This document shows positions 36,301-44,532 of a DNA stretch of 64,000 nt, one piece after another. This stretch comes from Spirosoma agri. GTDB lineage: Bacteria; Bacteroidota; Bacteroidia; Cytophagales; Spirosomataceae. The translations under genes were made by a program, and so were the position numbers. Below the pieces are notes generated by a model. That model had not been told where the DNA came from, did not search any database, and saw only the letters and a program-made list of their open reading frames with translations. The DNA is taken from positions 364,710 through 428,709 of the forward strand of contig NZ_JAAGNZ010000003.1 of NCBI RefSeq assembly GCF_010747415.1, in the 5' to 3' direction. Each line of letters starts with the position of its first letter. Position 1 is the first letter of the stretch.

Positions 36301-39300
36301 CACCCAGGGCCAGTCGACCACCCTAACGGCCAGTGGGGCCAACTCTTACGTCTGGAGCACCGGTTCGACGGCTAATCCCATCGTCGTTAGCACCGAGGGT
36401 CCCTACTCGGTGACCGGCACAACAGCCAACGGCTGCACGGCCACGGCTTCACTCACCCTGACGGGGTCGGCGCTACCCATTACTATCACCGGATTATCGG
36501 CTAGTCCTAACCCCGTGGTGGCTGGCCAGCCAATCACGTTCACTTCTACGGTGGCCAACGTTGTCCGGGGCTACTACTACACGCTCACCAACGGCCGGGG
36601 TAGCACCCGTACGGGCACGGCTGACGCCAGTCCGCTTAGCCAAACCCTCACCGCCCAAAACGCGGGAACCCAGACCTACACACTAACGGTGACCTCGTTC
36701 GATGAGCCAACGGCGAGTAGTGCCACGGTTGACGTTACTGTCAGCTCCGGTCCGGCCGTAGCCGACGGGCCCGCCTGTACCAACTTTGTTAACCGCCCCC
36801 TACTAACTGCCAACCCGGTGACGGGGGTATACGCGCTGGGCAGTACCATTTATGCCGCCACTAACGGGGGACTGGCCATTTCTACCGATGGGGGGAATTC
36901 ATTTCCAGTCGTCCGCACCACCGCCAGCGGCCTGGGGGCAAACCAGGTCAATGCGGTCTATGCGCAGGGCAGCACTGTCTATGCCGCCACCAATAACGGG
37001 TTGAGCGTCTCTACTGATGGAGCCCAAAGCTTTACAAACTACACCACCGGATTGGGTAACAACCAGGTGCGGGCTGTTTATGTGGCGAGCAATACCATTT
37101 ACGTAGCTACCCCGGGGGGACTGGCGGTCTCAATCAATGACGGACAGTCGTTTACCAACCGAACCAACACCAACGGCTTGGGCGACAACCAGGTCAATGG
37201 CGTATACGTAGTAGACAATATTGTCTATGCGGCCACCAACAACGGGCTGAGTATTTCCACCAACGGGGGCAGTTCGTTTGCCGTCAACCGGACAACGGCC
37301 TCACCCAGCGGGATTGCCAGCAATGTCGTACTGGGGGTCTACGCCCAGGGCAGCACCGTCTACGTGGACACCGATAACGGGCTGAGTATATCCACCGACG
37401 GGGGCCAAACGTTTACGAACCGCACCACGGACAACGGGCTGGGCAGCAACAATGTGCATGCGGTTTACGCCGTGGGTCGGACCGTCTATGCGGCCACCAA
37501 CAATGGGCTGAGCATTTCCACCGATGGGGGGCAAAGCTTTACCAATTACACCCCCGCCAACACGGCCAATGGGCTGGGTAGTAACGTTGTCTACGGGGTA
37601 CATGTGGCGGGTGATCGAATTTACGCGGCTACCCAGGGCGGGGTATCATTCTGTCCTGAACCGGTAGTTCCCCCTACCATAACGGCCCTGATCGCTAGTC
37701 CCAATCCGGTACAGGCGGGTCAGCCGGTTCTGTTCACCGCTACAGTGGGTGAGGTGACGGGTAGTTATGCGTATACCCTGGCCAACGGGATCGATACGCC
37801 TTTGAGTGGAACAGCCAGCAGCGTGGCCTTCAGCCAACGCTTAACAGCTAACGGCTCAGGCCTTCAGAGTTATTCCTTGACGGTGACCGCCGAGAATGGT
37901 ACCGCCACGGCCACGACTTCCCTATCCGTGCTAGCTCCCAGCAGCGGGCTCACTATCACCGGGCTGCGCACTAACCGAAACCAGGTACCGGCTGGCCAGT
38001 CGGTCGAGTTTACGGCCACGCTGACGGGGCTGATCGACAGCGACATCTACAGCTACACGCTTACCAACGGCCTGGAGGATAGACCCCTGACGGGTGACTT
38101 TCACGGACCTGACTTCATAGAGAGCGTGACCGCCCAGGGTTCTGGACCACAGACCTACACCCTGACAGTGACCAGTCAAAAGGGTAATGCTTCGGCCACC
38201 ACGTCAATCGTTGTTATCCCGGAGAACGTGACCCTGATCCGCTTTGCCATTCTGGGCGTGACGCCGGGTGGCTGTGAGACCATCAGCGGAGGTGAGCGCC
38301 GGGTACGCTTTACGCCCCAATACGTGGGGACCAATGGCGAGCCTATTAGCTTCTCCGTGGTCAACGAGCTGGCCCCTACTACAGCGCCTGGTCCCTACAG
38401 CTTACGACTCTACACCGATAACCCCATCATTACCCTGGTAGCTAGTCAGGGGGGCCGGGGTGAGGTCCGCTTTGTCTACAACTGGCTGGCCGCCTGCCAG
38501 GGTGCACCCACTCCGCCCCAGGCCCCCGTCAGTGCCGGCATCCCCAGCCAGACATTGCGCCAGGGCCAGACCTACCAGCTGGTGCTAACCGACTACGTCA
38601 CCGACCCCGATGGTCAGACGCCCCAGTTTACGGTCCAGGGCTTGCCCGCCGGGTTAAGTCTCAACGAGAGCTTAATCAGTGGTACGCCCTCAAACACAGG
38701 CACCTACCCGGTGAGCCTCACAGCCACCGATCCGGGCGGACTATCCATCGTTGTAGGCTTTACCCTAACGGTGGTCTCTCCATCGGGTACTACCCCCACC
38801 TTCAGCATTGATGGGGTGTCGCCGGTAAGCTGCGTGCTGGTGGATTCGGTCAAGCAGGGCTACCGGGTCAGCTTTACTCCCCAGTACGGGGGCCTGACGG
38901 GGCAACCGATCAGCTTCTCGGTGGTCAATGAGTTGTCACCCACCACCACGGCGGGACCTTATACGCTACGGCTATACGCCGACAACCCCGTTATCATGCT
39001 GAAGGCTACCCAGGCCGGCAGTCCGGGCGAGGCTAGTTTCAGTTACAACTGGCGAGCGGCCTGCGGAGTAGAACCGCCCAATCCGGGCTCATTCGGTATC
39101 ATCGGGGCAACCACAGTCAGCTGTGAATCCGTCGGTAGCGGTCAGCGCAAACTTACCTTCAGCCCCCAGTATGCGGGCCGGGACGGTTCACCGATCAGCT
39201 TTTCGGTGGTCAATGAGCTGATGGCGACCCCGAGTCCGGGGCCGTACAGCCTGAACCTCTACACGGACAATCCCACCATCACCCTCAGCGCTCAGCAGGG

Positions 39301-39649
39301 GGCGACGGTGGCTACCTACCGCTACAACTGGCTGGCGGCTTGCCCGGCGCAGCCCGGTGGGCGGCTCGGAACGGGAGACGACTATGCATCGGGACTCCAC
39401 GTCAGGGTACTAGGCAACCCCATCGGCGGGAATGAACTGGTGACTGAAGTTACCGGAGCGGAAGGCCTACCCTTGCAGTATGAATTGATCGACTCGCGGG
39501 GTCGAGTCTTACAACGGCATCAGGTTGATCAGGCGGGCCGGGTGGAGCGACAGCACCTGCCAATTGGCAACCAACCGGCGGGTCTGTTACTGCTGCGGGT
39601 GAGTGCCCCGACGCAGAGCCAGACGATTAAATTGGTTAAAGAAAACTAA
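33314..39649 (+). CDS. 2111-residue T9SS-exported beta-helix/propeller surface protein
   Basis: A giant secreted protein with an N-terminal signal (WAWLLVTMVWVGLGLPSAQA). Order by approximate residue: two homologous choice-of-anchor-Q right-handed beta-helix units (55-425 and 428-813), each starting with an IRYVSPQGAG- or QLYVSASQTA-type strand and containing GVAIYGGFVGTETSLDQRP; an Ig-like domain (818-905, YQWYKDGQPVSGQ); further beta domains; seven propeller-like repeats (1155-1445, STIYAATNGGLAISTDGG); four copies of the PISFSVVNEL module (1639-2012) with a putative Ig (He_PIG) domain between; and a type IX sorting domain (2022-2111). Likely a surface adhesin. It lies between Cry-like copies 2 and 3, and shares its C-terminal half organisation with the protein at 24411. 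Confidence 0.88.
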   Translation: MHLFLHRFSLRATSHLGRWIVYFLGLTRQPGPLWAWLLVTMVWVGLGLPSAQAQNATIRYVSPQGAGSQTGANWANALPGTSLQAAINASRSGDQVWVAGGMYKPGRPANTDRAVSFAMKEGVAIYGGFVGTETSLDQRPTSNTVSGSGGATQPVSSTLSGDIGRMGDRTDNSFHVIYNPVSLSLTSTAILDGFVITGGNADGLGNAESLYGGGIYNKGSGLDQVCSPHIRNCAFVANSANFGGAIYNDGHNSGISSPRLINCAFVTNTAGEVYGGAIYNDGRRGTSNPTLVNCSFVANTADRGGALFNDGRDGGTNKPALINCVLFGNGGANTIFSTDGASVTARYSLFDNTVTGYNDGGNNRTTTTSPFTSLTSVALNACGPAIDAGSNQAYTEAGGPPTDLVGNPRIYPTGGRIDMGAVEFRGSQLYVSASQTATAGDGRSWATAFADLQSALSSSSTCGTEIWVARGLYKPTAGRDTTKSFTMQQGVAIYGGFVGTETSLDQRPTIAPVAGTPSSSTLSGDIGRVGDKTDNSFHVIYNPASLSLTSTAILDGFVITGGNARRNGSSDNSGGGIYNNGSGSVCSPQIRHCTFVTNSAVGIGGAMVNDGRAGGNSSPSLTNCAFVADTSAYDGGAIYNTGQNGVSSPTLINCGFVANAAANSGGAMVNEGTNGTSNPRLVNCTFLANRAVNSGAAMYNTGYQGTSTPHLTNCVLFDNDGTNTLFSSNSATVSASYSLFDNTVTGYSDGGNNRTTITSPFTNLTSIVLNACGAAIDAGSNQAYTDAGGPPTDLLGNPRIYPTGGRIDMGAVEAQETSQPITFSQQPPSASAVCVGGRVEIPVRVTGGLPAYQWYKDGQPVSGQTSATLSLANVQTTDAGRYSVEVTASCNSLTSTAFSLTVNAPPPATLSASPSSTLSCAQPSVTLTASPSGQTYQFSAGATPIGSSNQATVNSPGLYFVTVILGNGCSGVASVSVGQDTSVPTIGITATPSLTITQGQSTTLTASGANSYVWSTGSTANPIVVSTEGPYSVTGTTANGCTATASLTLTGSALPITITGLSASPNPVVAGQPITFTSTVANVVRGYYYTLTNGRGSTRTGTADASPLSQTLTAQNAGTQTYTLTVTSFDEPTASSATVDVTVSSGPAVADGPACTNFVNRPLLTANPVTGVYALGSTIYAATNGGLAISTDGGNSFPVVRTTASGLGANQVNAVYAQGSTVYAATNNGLSVSTDGAQSFTNYTTGLGNNQVRAVYVASNTIYVATPGGLAVSINDGQSFTNRTNTNGLGDNQVNGVYVVDNIVYAATNNGLSISTNGGSSFAVNRTTASPSGIASNVVLGVYAQGSTVYVDTDNGLSISTDGGQTFTNRTTDNGLGSNNVHAVYAVGRTVYAATNNGLSISTDGGQSFTNYTPANTANGLGSNVVYGVHVAGDRIYAATQGGVSFCPEPVVPPTITALIASPNPVQAGQPVLFTATVGEVTGSYAYTLANGIDTPLSGTASSVAFSQRLTANGSGLQSYSLTVTAENGTATATTSLSVLAPSSGLTITGLRTNRNQVPAGQSVEFTATLTGLIDSDIYSYTLTNGLEDRPLTGDFHGPDFIESVTAQGSGPQTYTLTVTSQKGNASATTSIVVIPENVTLIRFAILGVTPGGCETISGGERRVRFTPQYVGTNGEPISFSVVNELAPTTAPGPYSLRLYTDNPIITLVASQGGRGEVRFVYNWLAACQGAPTPPQAPVSAGIPSQTLRQGQTYQLVLTDYVTDPDGQTPQFTVQGLPAGLSLNESLISGTPSNTGTYPVSLTATDPGGLSIVVGFTLTVVSPSGTTPTFSIDGVSPVSCVLVDSVKQGYRVSFTPQYGGLTGQPISFSVVNELSPTTTAGPYTLRLYADNPVIMLKATQAGSPGEASFSYNWRAACGVEPPNPGSFGIIGATTVSCESVGSGQRKLTFSPQYAGRDGSPISFSVVNELMATPSPGPYSLNLYTDNPTITLSAQQGATVATYRYNWLAACPAQPGGRLGTGDDYASGLHVRVLGNPIGGNELVTEVTGAEGLPLQYELIDSRGRVLQRHQVDQAGRVERQHLPIGNQPAGLLLLRVSAPTQSQTIKLVKEN

Positions 39650-39847
39650 GTATGTAGAAAAAGATTGTAACAACCTTTTTGCCAGTCAACTACTGACGAG
39701 CGACCGACAGATTGATTTTACCACTGGTGGCCGCTCGTCAGTAAGTTTCCAAGGCTAAGGCTGCCACTTTTTTACACAAGCCATAGGCACCCTTTGTGGG
39801 TAGCTATACGGAACCAACTCGATTTAACAATTCAAGCCCAAAACGTT

Positions 39848-41500
39848 ATGTTTTCACCGAAAAGTCTGACTAACCGCCGACAATTTCTGGAACGCACGGC
39901 CCTAGGTGCCGGCAGTGTACTTTTTCTACCCGGGCTATTAGCCAGCTGCACCGACCACCGAATTCCCGATCCGGGTGTACCTGCCGTCGTTCCGCCTGTT
40001 GTCGGATCCGACGCAATCGACTGGAATGATGACGCGAAAGCAGTCGTCGTCGCCGGGCTTGGCCTAATACCCGGAGCCGGTAGCATCCTTTCCGGTTTGA
40101 TTGCTATCTTTTGGCCCGGCACTGACGTCTGGTCTCAAGTGAAAGATCGGGTAGAAGCATTCGTAAACCAAAAAATCGCTGATCTGGTCTACCAGCAGGC
40201 ACAGGATGATCTGAAGGGCCTACATAACTTGCTGACCCGTTATCTGAACGAACTCAAACACTATAATGATTCTGTCACGGCCTACCAGAAGGATTCAACC
40301 AAACCCGTACCAGATCCAACTGACCTTAGAACGCAATGGTTGAGAACGATAGATTTGTTTACTGTGGCAATTCCCCATTTTCAGTCGACAGGCTATGAAG
40401 TAGTCTTACTGGGCCTGTTTGCGCAGCTTGCCAACATGTACCTGGCTTTATTACGCGAGGGGGTAGTCAATGGGAAAAGCTGGGGAAGGAGCGATGGTGA
40501 TCACCAACAGGATATCACAGACCTAAAAAAATGTATCAGCGATTTTCTCAACTACACCCTGACCACGTATACGAACCACTTAAGCACGCTGGCTCAAACT
40601 ATCCCCAAAGACCAGCCCAACGAGCCTTTTGCAACACTCAATCGGTTTAACCGCGAGATAACGCTGACGGCACTCGACTACATGAATATCTGGCCTTACT
40701 ATGACGTCACAAAATTCCCTAAAGGAGGGAAGGTATCATTGCTTCGCGAACTGTACTCGGACCCGTTGGGTGATAACACGAACAGCGGACCCATCAATTT
40801 AGTGTTTCCTTCGCCAACACAGAGTCCTATACAACTAACCATCTGGGGAACCCCTGGTCTACAGAATTATCCACAGGCGAGTAGGATTAATGCGATTCAG
40901 TTAACCTATCCGGCTGGAAGCGGACCCGGCGGTGTTACGACGACACCCCGAATGGGTTTCCAGGGAAATATGGATGGTTTCGGACACGAGGTTACGTCTA
41001 ATGCCCCTAATGGTGGGCGACTCGACATAGCACCCAATAACCCGATAGTCAGTGCCACTACCTCATACTACGAAGCCAAACAATTATATGGCGGAGGCCA
41101 GTACTATATACAATCGATGCAGTTTGTATTTCGTGACAGATCATTTTCACCCGTGATAGGTGGCGTTACTAACAACGAAAACGACCCGCATCGCAAATGG
41201 CAAACGGTGTTTCTTACTGACCATTTCATTTCGAGAATACACGTCAACGGGGCGGGTGACAAACAGTACGGGGCAGACTGTGTTGTTTATGGCTTGAAAT
41301 ACCTGACCGGAGGGCCGTCAGTAAGCGCACGTGCGCTCGGGATTCTCTACGTAACAAGCCCGCAGGAACTGTCAGGGGCTGATCTTGCCCAGGCTTCCTC
41401 GGCATATAGCCTCTCGGATGCGCTGATTACCGACAACCTGAAAGCGGCTCGCCAGGCATACTGGGTCGCTATTGAAGCGCGCGCTGCAGCACTCAAATAG
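39848..41500 (+). CDS. Cry-like (delta-endotoxin N domain) Tat-lipoprotein, copy 3
   Basis: A 550-residue protein from ATG 39848, which directly precedes the Tat leader TNRRQFLERTALGAG; an upstream start at 39794 is unlikely. Lipobox LLASC then TDHRIPDPG. The domain I-like region is the clearest of the three: GLIPGAGSILSGLIAIFWPG, DVWSQVKDRVEAFVNQKIAD, GYEVVLLGLFAQLANMYLAL with NGKSWG (block 1), and RFNREITLTALDYMNIWPYY with VSLLRELYSDPLG (block 2). After it comes the beta-rich part (IQLTIWG, RINAIQLTYPAGSGPGGVTT, HFISRIHVNGAG, CVVYGLKYL). Unlike copies 1 and 2 it has no hydrolase upstream. The CCAAAACGTTATG leader around its start is shared with copy 2. A hairpin terminator follows. Confidence 0.88.
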   Translation: MFSPKSLTNRRQFLERTALGAGSVLFLPGLLASCTDHRIPDPGVPAVVPPVVGSDAIDWNDDAKAVVVAGLGLIPGAGSILSGLIAIFWPGTDVWSQVKDRVEAFVNQKIADLVYQQAQDDLKGLHNLLTRYLNELKHYNDSVTAYQKDSTKPVPDPTDLRTQWLRTIDLFTVAIPHFQSTGYEVVLLGLFAQLANMYLALLREGVVNGKSWGRSDGDHQQDITDLKKCISDFLNYTLTTYTNHLSTLAQTIPKDQPNEPFATLNRFNREITLTALDYMNIWPYYDVTKFPKGGKVSLLRELYSDPLGDNTNSGPINLVFPSPTQSPIQLTIWGTPGLQNYPQASRINAIQLTYPAGSGPGGVTTTPRMGFQGNMDGFGHEVTSNAPNGGRLDIAPNNPIVSATTSYYEAKQLYGGGQYYIQSMQFVFRDRSFSPVIGGVTNNENDPHRKWQTVFLTDHFISRIHVNGAGDKQYGADCVVYGLKYLTGGPSVSARALGILYVTSPQELSGADLAQASSAYSLSDALITDNLKAARQAYWVAIEARAAALK

Positions 41501-41686
41501 AGTCACTTTAGCTAGCCTAATGCCGGGGCGCTACGGAATGCAGTGTTAGTGTAGCTGGTAAGCAGCTCCCTCTGCACGCGAGAGGAAAGTTGATAAACGA
41601 TGGGTCAATGGCCCTCAAAGCAACGGAAAACCCGGACGTAACTTCTCCGCTCTCGTCGCTGGCCTGTAGTAATCTGTACTGCTCTG

Positions 41687-41726
41687 TTTTAGGGAGAGTC
41701 TGCCTTTTGTCAGAATCTCCCTAAAA
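41687..41726 (+). terminator. Hairpin terminator after Cry-like copy 3
   Basis: TTTTAGGGAGA (41687-41697) pairs perfectly with 41716-41726, and the stem continues with four more pairs after one mismatch. The A/T bases at its foot supply the T-run in both directions. The remaining 350-bp gap to the MFS gene shows no gene. Confidence 0.7.
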
Positions 41727-41850
41727 TGAGGATACCCGAATCGGTTAAGGGCTCAGGTGATCCCGTAGGCAGGGGTTACGGATGGCCACCCGGCGAGCTA
41801 TTCAAACCTGAATAACTCCCTTTAACGACATTTCTATAATCACTCCGCGA

Positions 41851-43047
41851 ATGGATATTCCCCTTGAGGAGCCGGTGTTGACCCGCTCGCTTCACCCATC
41901 GCTGGTTTGGCTAATGGCCATCACCTGCGGATTGACGGCGGCCAACCTGTACTACAATCAACCCTTGCTGGTCACCATCGGCCGGAGCTTTCAGGTCTCC
42001 GACCACTGGGCCAGCCTACTGGCCACGGCTCCCCAAGTAGGATATACGCTGGGCATGCTCCTGCTGGTGCCCCTGGGCGATCGGCTGGAGCGCAAACGAC
42101 TGATCGTGGGGTTGTCACTGGGAGCGGTGGCCTGCCTGATCCTGTCGGCCACGGCCCCTAGTTATGGCGTACTGCTGGGTGTAAGCGTGTTGCTGGGCGG
42201 ATGTTCGGCGGTACCGCAGTTAGTGTTGCCGATGGCGGTCCAGCTCACCCATCCCGCCGAACGGGGCCGCATCATTGGCCGGATCATGAGCGGATTGCTG
42301 CTGGGTATTCTTCTGTCCCGAACAGTGAGTGGTTACCTGGGTGCTCAGCTGGGCTGGCGTACGGTATACGCCGGAGCCGCCGGTGTCGGGCTGGTGCTGA
42401 CCGGTCTGCTGAGCTGGAAACTGCCGACTAATCCGCCCGCCTTCCTGGGCAGTTATGCCGCGCTGATGCGCTCGCTGGCCGTCCTCGTTCGGGAGCTGCC
42501 CCTCCTTCGCCGTTCGGCCCTGGTGGGGGGAAGCATTTTCGGGGCCTTCAGCGTTTTCTGGACCACATTGGTGTTCTACCTGGAGAGCCCGGCTTACCAG
42601 TACGGTAGTGCCGTAGCCGGTTCGTTTGGCTTGGTGGGGGCGTTAGGGGCACTAGTGGCCCCCCTGGCGGGTACCTGGGTAGACAAATACGGGTCCGATA
42701 AGGTGATTACCTTCGGCATCGGTTTGACGCTGCTCGCCTATCTGGTACTGGGTTGCGCCGGGTCTTTGCTGGCTGGCCTGATCGTGGGGGTTATCCTGCT
42801 CGACAGTGGGGTACAAGCCGCCCATGTAGCCAATCAAACACTCATTTTTTCACTGCGTCCTGAAGCACGCAGCCGGCTCAATACGGTATACATGACGGGC
42901 TATTTTGCCGGGGGCTCGGTGGGCTCAGTTTTGGGCGGTCTGGCCTGGACGCATGGTGGCTGGACCGGTGTGTGTGCCGTTGGCGCATCCTGTCTGATAC
43001 TGGCACTGGTCCTGCACCGGTCCCTGGGCAACCAGACCAGGATTTAG
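41851..43047 (+). CDS. MFS transporter
   Basis: A 398-residue inner-membrane transporter with about 12 hydrophobic segments. The start LTAANLYYNQPLLVTIG carries the YYNQP motif of the YnfM/AraJ-like drug-efflux branch. The loop between helices 2 and 3 has PLGDRLERKRLI, the MFS motif A, and its counterpart in the second half is TWVDKYGSDKVI. Substrate cannot be told. GC content is noticeably high compared with the Cry-like genes before it. It is monocistronic in appearance. Confidence 0.88.
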   Translation: MDIPLEEPVLTRSLHPSLVWLMAITCGLTAANLYYNQPLLVTIGRSFQVSDHWASLLATAPQVGYTLGMLLLVPLGDRLERKRLIVGLSLGAVACLILSATAPSYGVLLGVSVLLGGCSAVPQLVLPMAVQLTHPAERGRIIGRIMSGLLLGILLSRTVSGYLGAQLGWRTVYAGAAGVGLVLTGLLSWKLPTNPPAFLGSYAALMRSLAVLVRELPLLRRSALVGGSIFGAFSVFWTTLVFYLESPAYQYGSAVAGSFGLVGALGALVAPLAGTWVDKYGSDKVITFGIGLTLLAYLVLGCAGSLLAGLIVGVILLDSGVQAAHVANQTLIFSLRPEARSRLNTVYMTGYFAGGSVGSVLGGLAWTHGGWTGVCAVGASCLILALVLHRSLGNQTRI

Positions 43048-43349
43048 TGATTTTGGTGACCGTCGGTATACGATTTGCCAGCAGCAGGATGGCCGGCGTA
43101 CTAACGGTGTTATCGGGCTGAGGTGCCAATGGAATAGCTGGTTGATGGTCGCCGACGGCTCTACCGCACCGATCTTACGAGTTTACCACTAGTTCATTCT
43201 GCGCATGATTCCGGCTATACAACAATAAGCACTTGTGTCATTTTCTCACTCCCAAATGGGCCACCCTGCTAGTGGGAAACCTTTCACCAACGACGAAGCC
43301 TGTATATCACAGGTCCTCGGCCCCGTGCTGTTTTGTCTGCCCGACGGTG

Positions 43350-43480
43350 AGGTAAGCTAATGCCCATTTTGCGACATACTTCGGCTACGGCTACTCCAGT
43401 CTCAGATTGTTTGAGAGCAAAGACGATGGCTCGGGCCACCCCGTTGCGCTTCGGTGAACTTCGTTTTCTTTATGACGATT
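43350..43480 (-). pseudogene. IS3-family OrfA remnant
   Basis: On the minus strand the sequence reads KKTKFTEAQ, then after a frame slip IVFALKQSETGVAVAEVCRK and MGIS. This is the N-terminal helix-turn-helix of IS3-type OrfA transposase proteins. Only about 45 codons remain. The 300 bp between it and the MFS gene show nothing. Confidence 0.75.
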
Positions 43481-43885
43481 TGTTTGATTTAAGTTAATCC
43501 AAATCGCCCGGTTTTCTCTAGTTTATATTGGAACACTTTTCTGGGGGACGTCACTATCTCCATCTTTTCGACCAGTTTCTGTTTTTTCGCCAGCGTTGTC
43601 ATACTCCTCCTGTTTTTTACAAAAAAACACAGTTTCCGGTAGTTCTCCACGTCGGTGGTCGGGCCGCTGTGTTGCCGCGTAAATGCTGCTACGTTTGCGC
43701 TTTCCAGAATGTTTGGCCCGAAACTTCATTCTAACTAAATTCTAAGGTTTTATTAAGTTCTGTCTAAGTCGACCGGTGTTAGTTAAGTAACAAGCAGGCC
43801 GTAACAGGCTGTCTATTCTCAACGGCAGGTAACAGCGCGCGGTTGATCTAGTGCGGGCCGAATTGGTACTATAACGATTACAACT
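43481..43885. other. 405-bp intergenic region
   Basis: Two overlapping opposite-strand frames of 68 codons exist (43523-43734), but neither looks like a protein. AT-rich sequence from 43735 onward (TTCTAACTAAATTCTAAGGT) probably contains the promoter of the 43886 gene. No clear motif. Confidence 0.3.
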
Positions 43886-44437
43886 ATGACTACCGAACAA
43901 CACAAAGAATACGAAACAACCCTTCCAAAGCCCAGTTCCAGACTGGTGCTTGTCCTTTATGGCGTACTCGCTCTATTCGTACTAGGCACAGGGTATTTAC
44001 TGTATAAGAATACCCAATTGACCAAAGAATATACCCAGGGGCGCGAAACCCTGCGCAGTGCTATCCAGACAAATCAACGATCTATTGACCGCCAGCAACT
44101 GACGTTCGGCATGAAAACGTTTGTCTGGGCGGTACGTAACGCCCTGTTGCAGAATAAGCCGGGCGAAGTCAACGAATACTTTAACACGCTGGTTAAAGAC
44201 AAAGGTGTTCAGGAAGTCCTGCTGGTTGACCCTGCTGGGAAAGTAATAATCTCAACCAATAAGAAAAACCAGGGAATTGGTTTCGCCAGCCGTTTTCCAA
44301 CCTATTTGCTTCAGCAACAGGACGTTTATTTTAACGAAAAAAAACCGTATGAGCTGTCGGCGCCCGTTACCGGTCCTAACAAACGTTTAGGAACCCTGGT
44401 TATGTTCTACAAACCCACACCAATTCTTGCGGACTAA
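43886..44437 (+). CDS. Single-TM membrane protein with a sensor-like extracytoplasmic domain
   Basis: A 183-residue protein. A short cytoplasmic N-terminus precedes one transmembrane helix (LVLYGVLALFVLGTGYLLY, about 21-42). A coiled-coil-like segment follows, then an extracytoplasmic alpha/beta domain (VQEVLLVDPAGKVIISTNKK, LGTLVMFYKP) resembling the single-PAS/Cache-type sensor domains of chemoreceptors and kinases. It has no output domain, so any signalling would need a partner. It precedes another single-TM protein and an MscS channel in the same direction, which suggests an envelope function. I know no name for the family. Confidence 0.72.
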   Translation: MTTEQHKEYETTLPKPSSRLVLVLYGVLALFVLGTGYLLYKNTQLTKEYTQGRETLRSAIQTNQRSIDRQQLTFGMKTFVWAVRNALLQNKPGEVNEYFNTLVKDKGVQEVLLVDPAGKVIISTNKKNQGIGFASRFPTYLLQQQDVYFNEKKPYELSAPVTGPNKRLGTLVMFYKPTPILAD

Positions 44438-44532
44438 TCACTAAGGTTTCCTCTACCTACGTGCTCATTGATATACGCTTCCCATCCAAATTGTAAACGG
44501 CTCTTCTAACCTATTTTTTACTGACCAGCCTT

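Noticed and set aside
43523..43734. Two 68-codon overlapping frames on opposite strands
   Set aside because: Neither shows protein-like composition or a known motif; the region is intergenic next to an IS3 relic.
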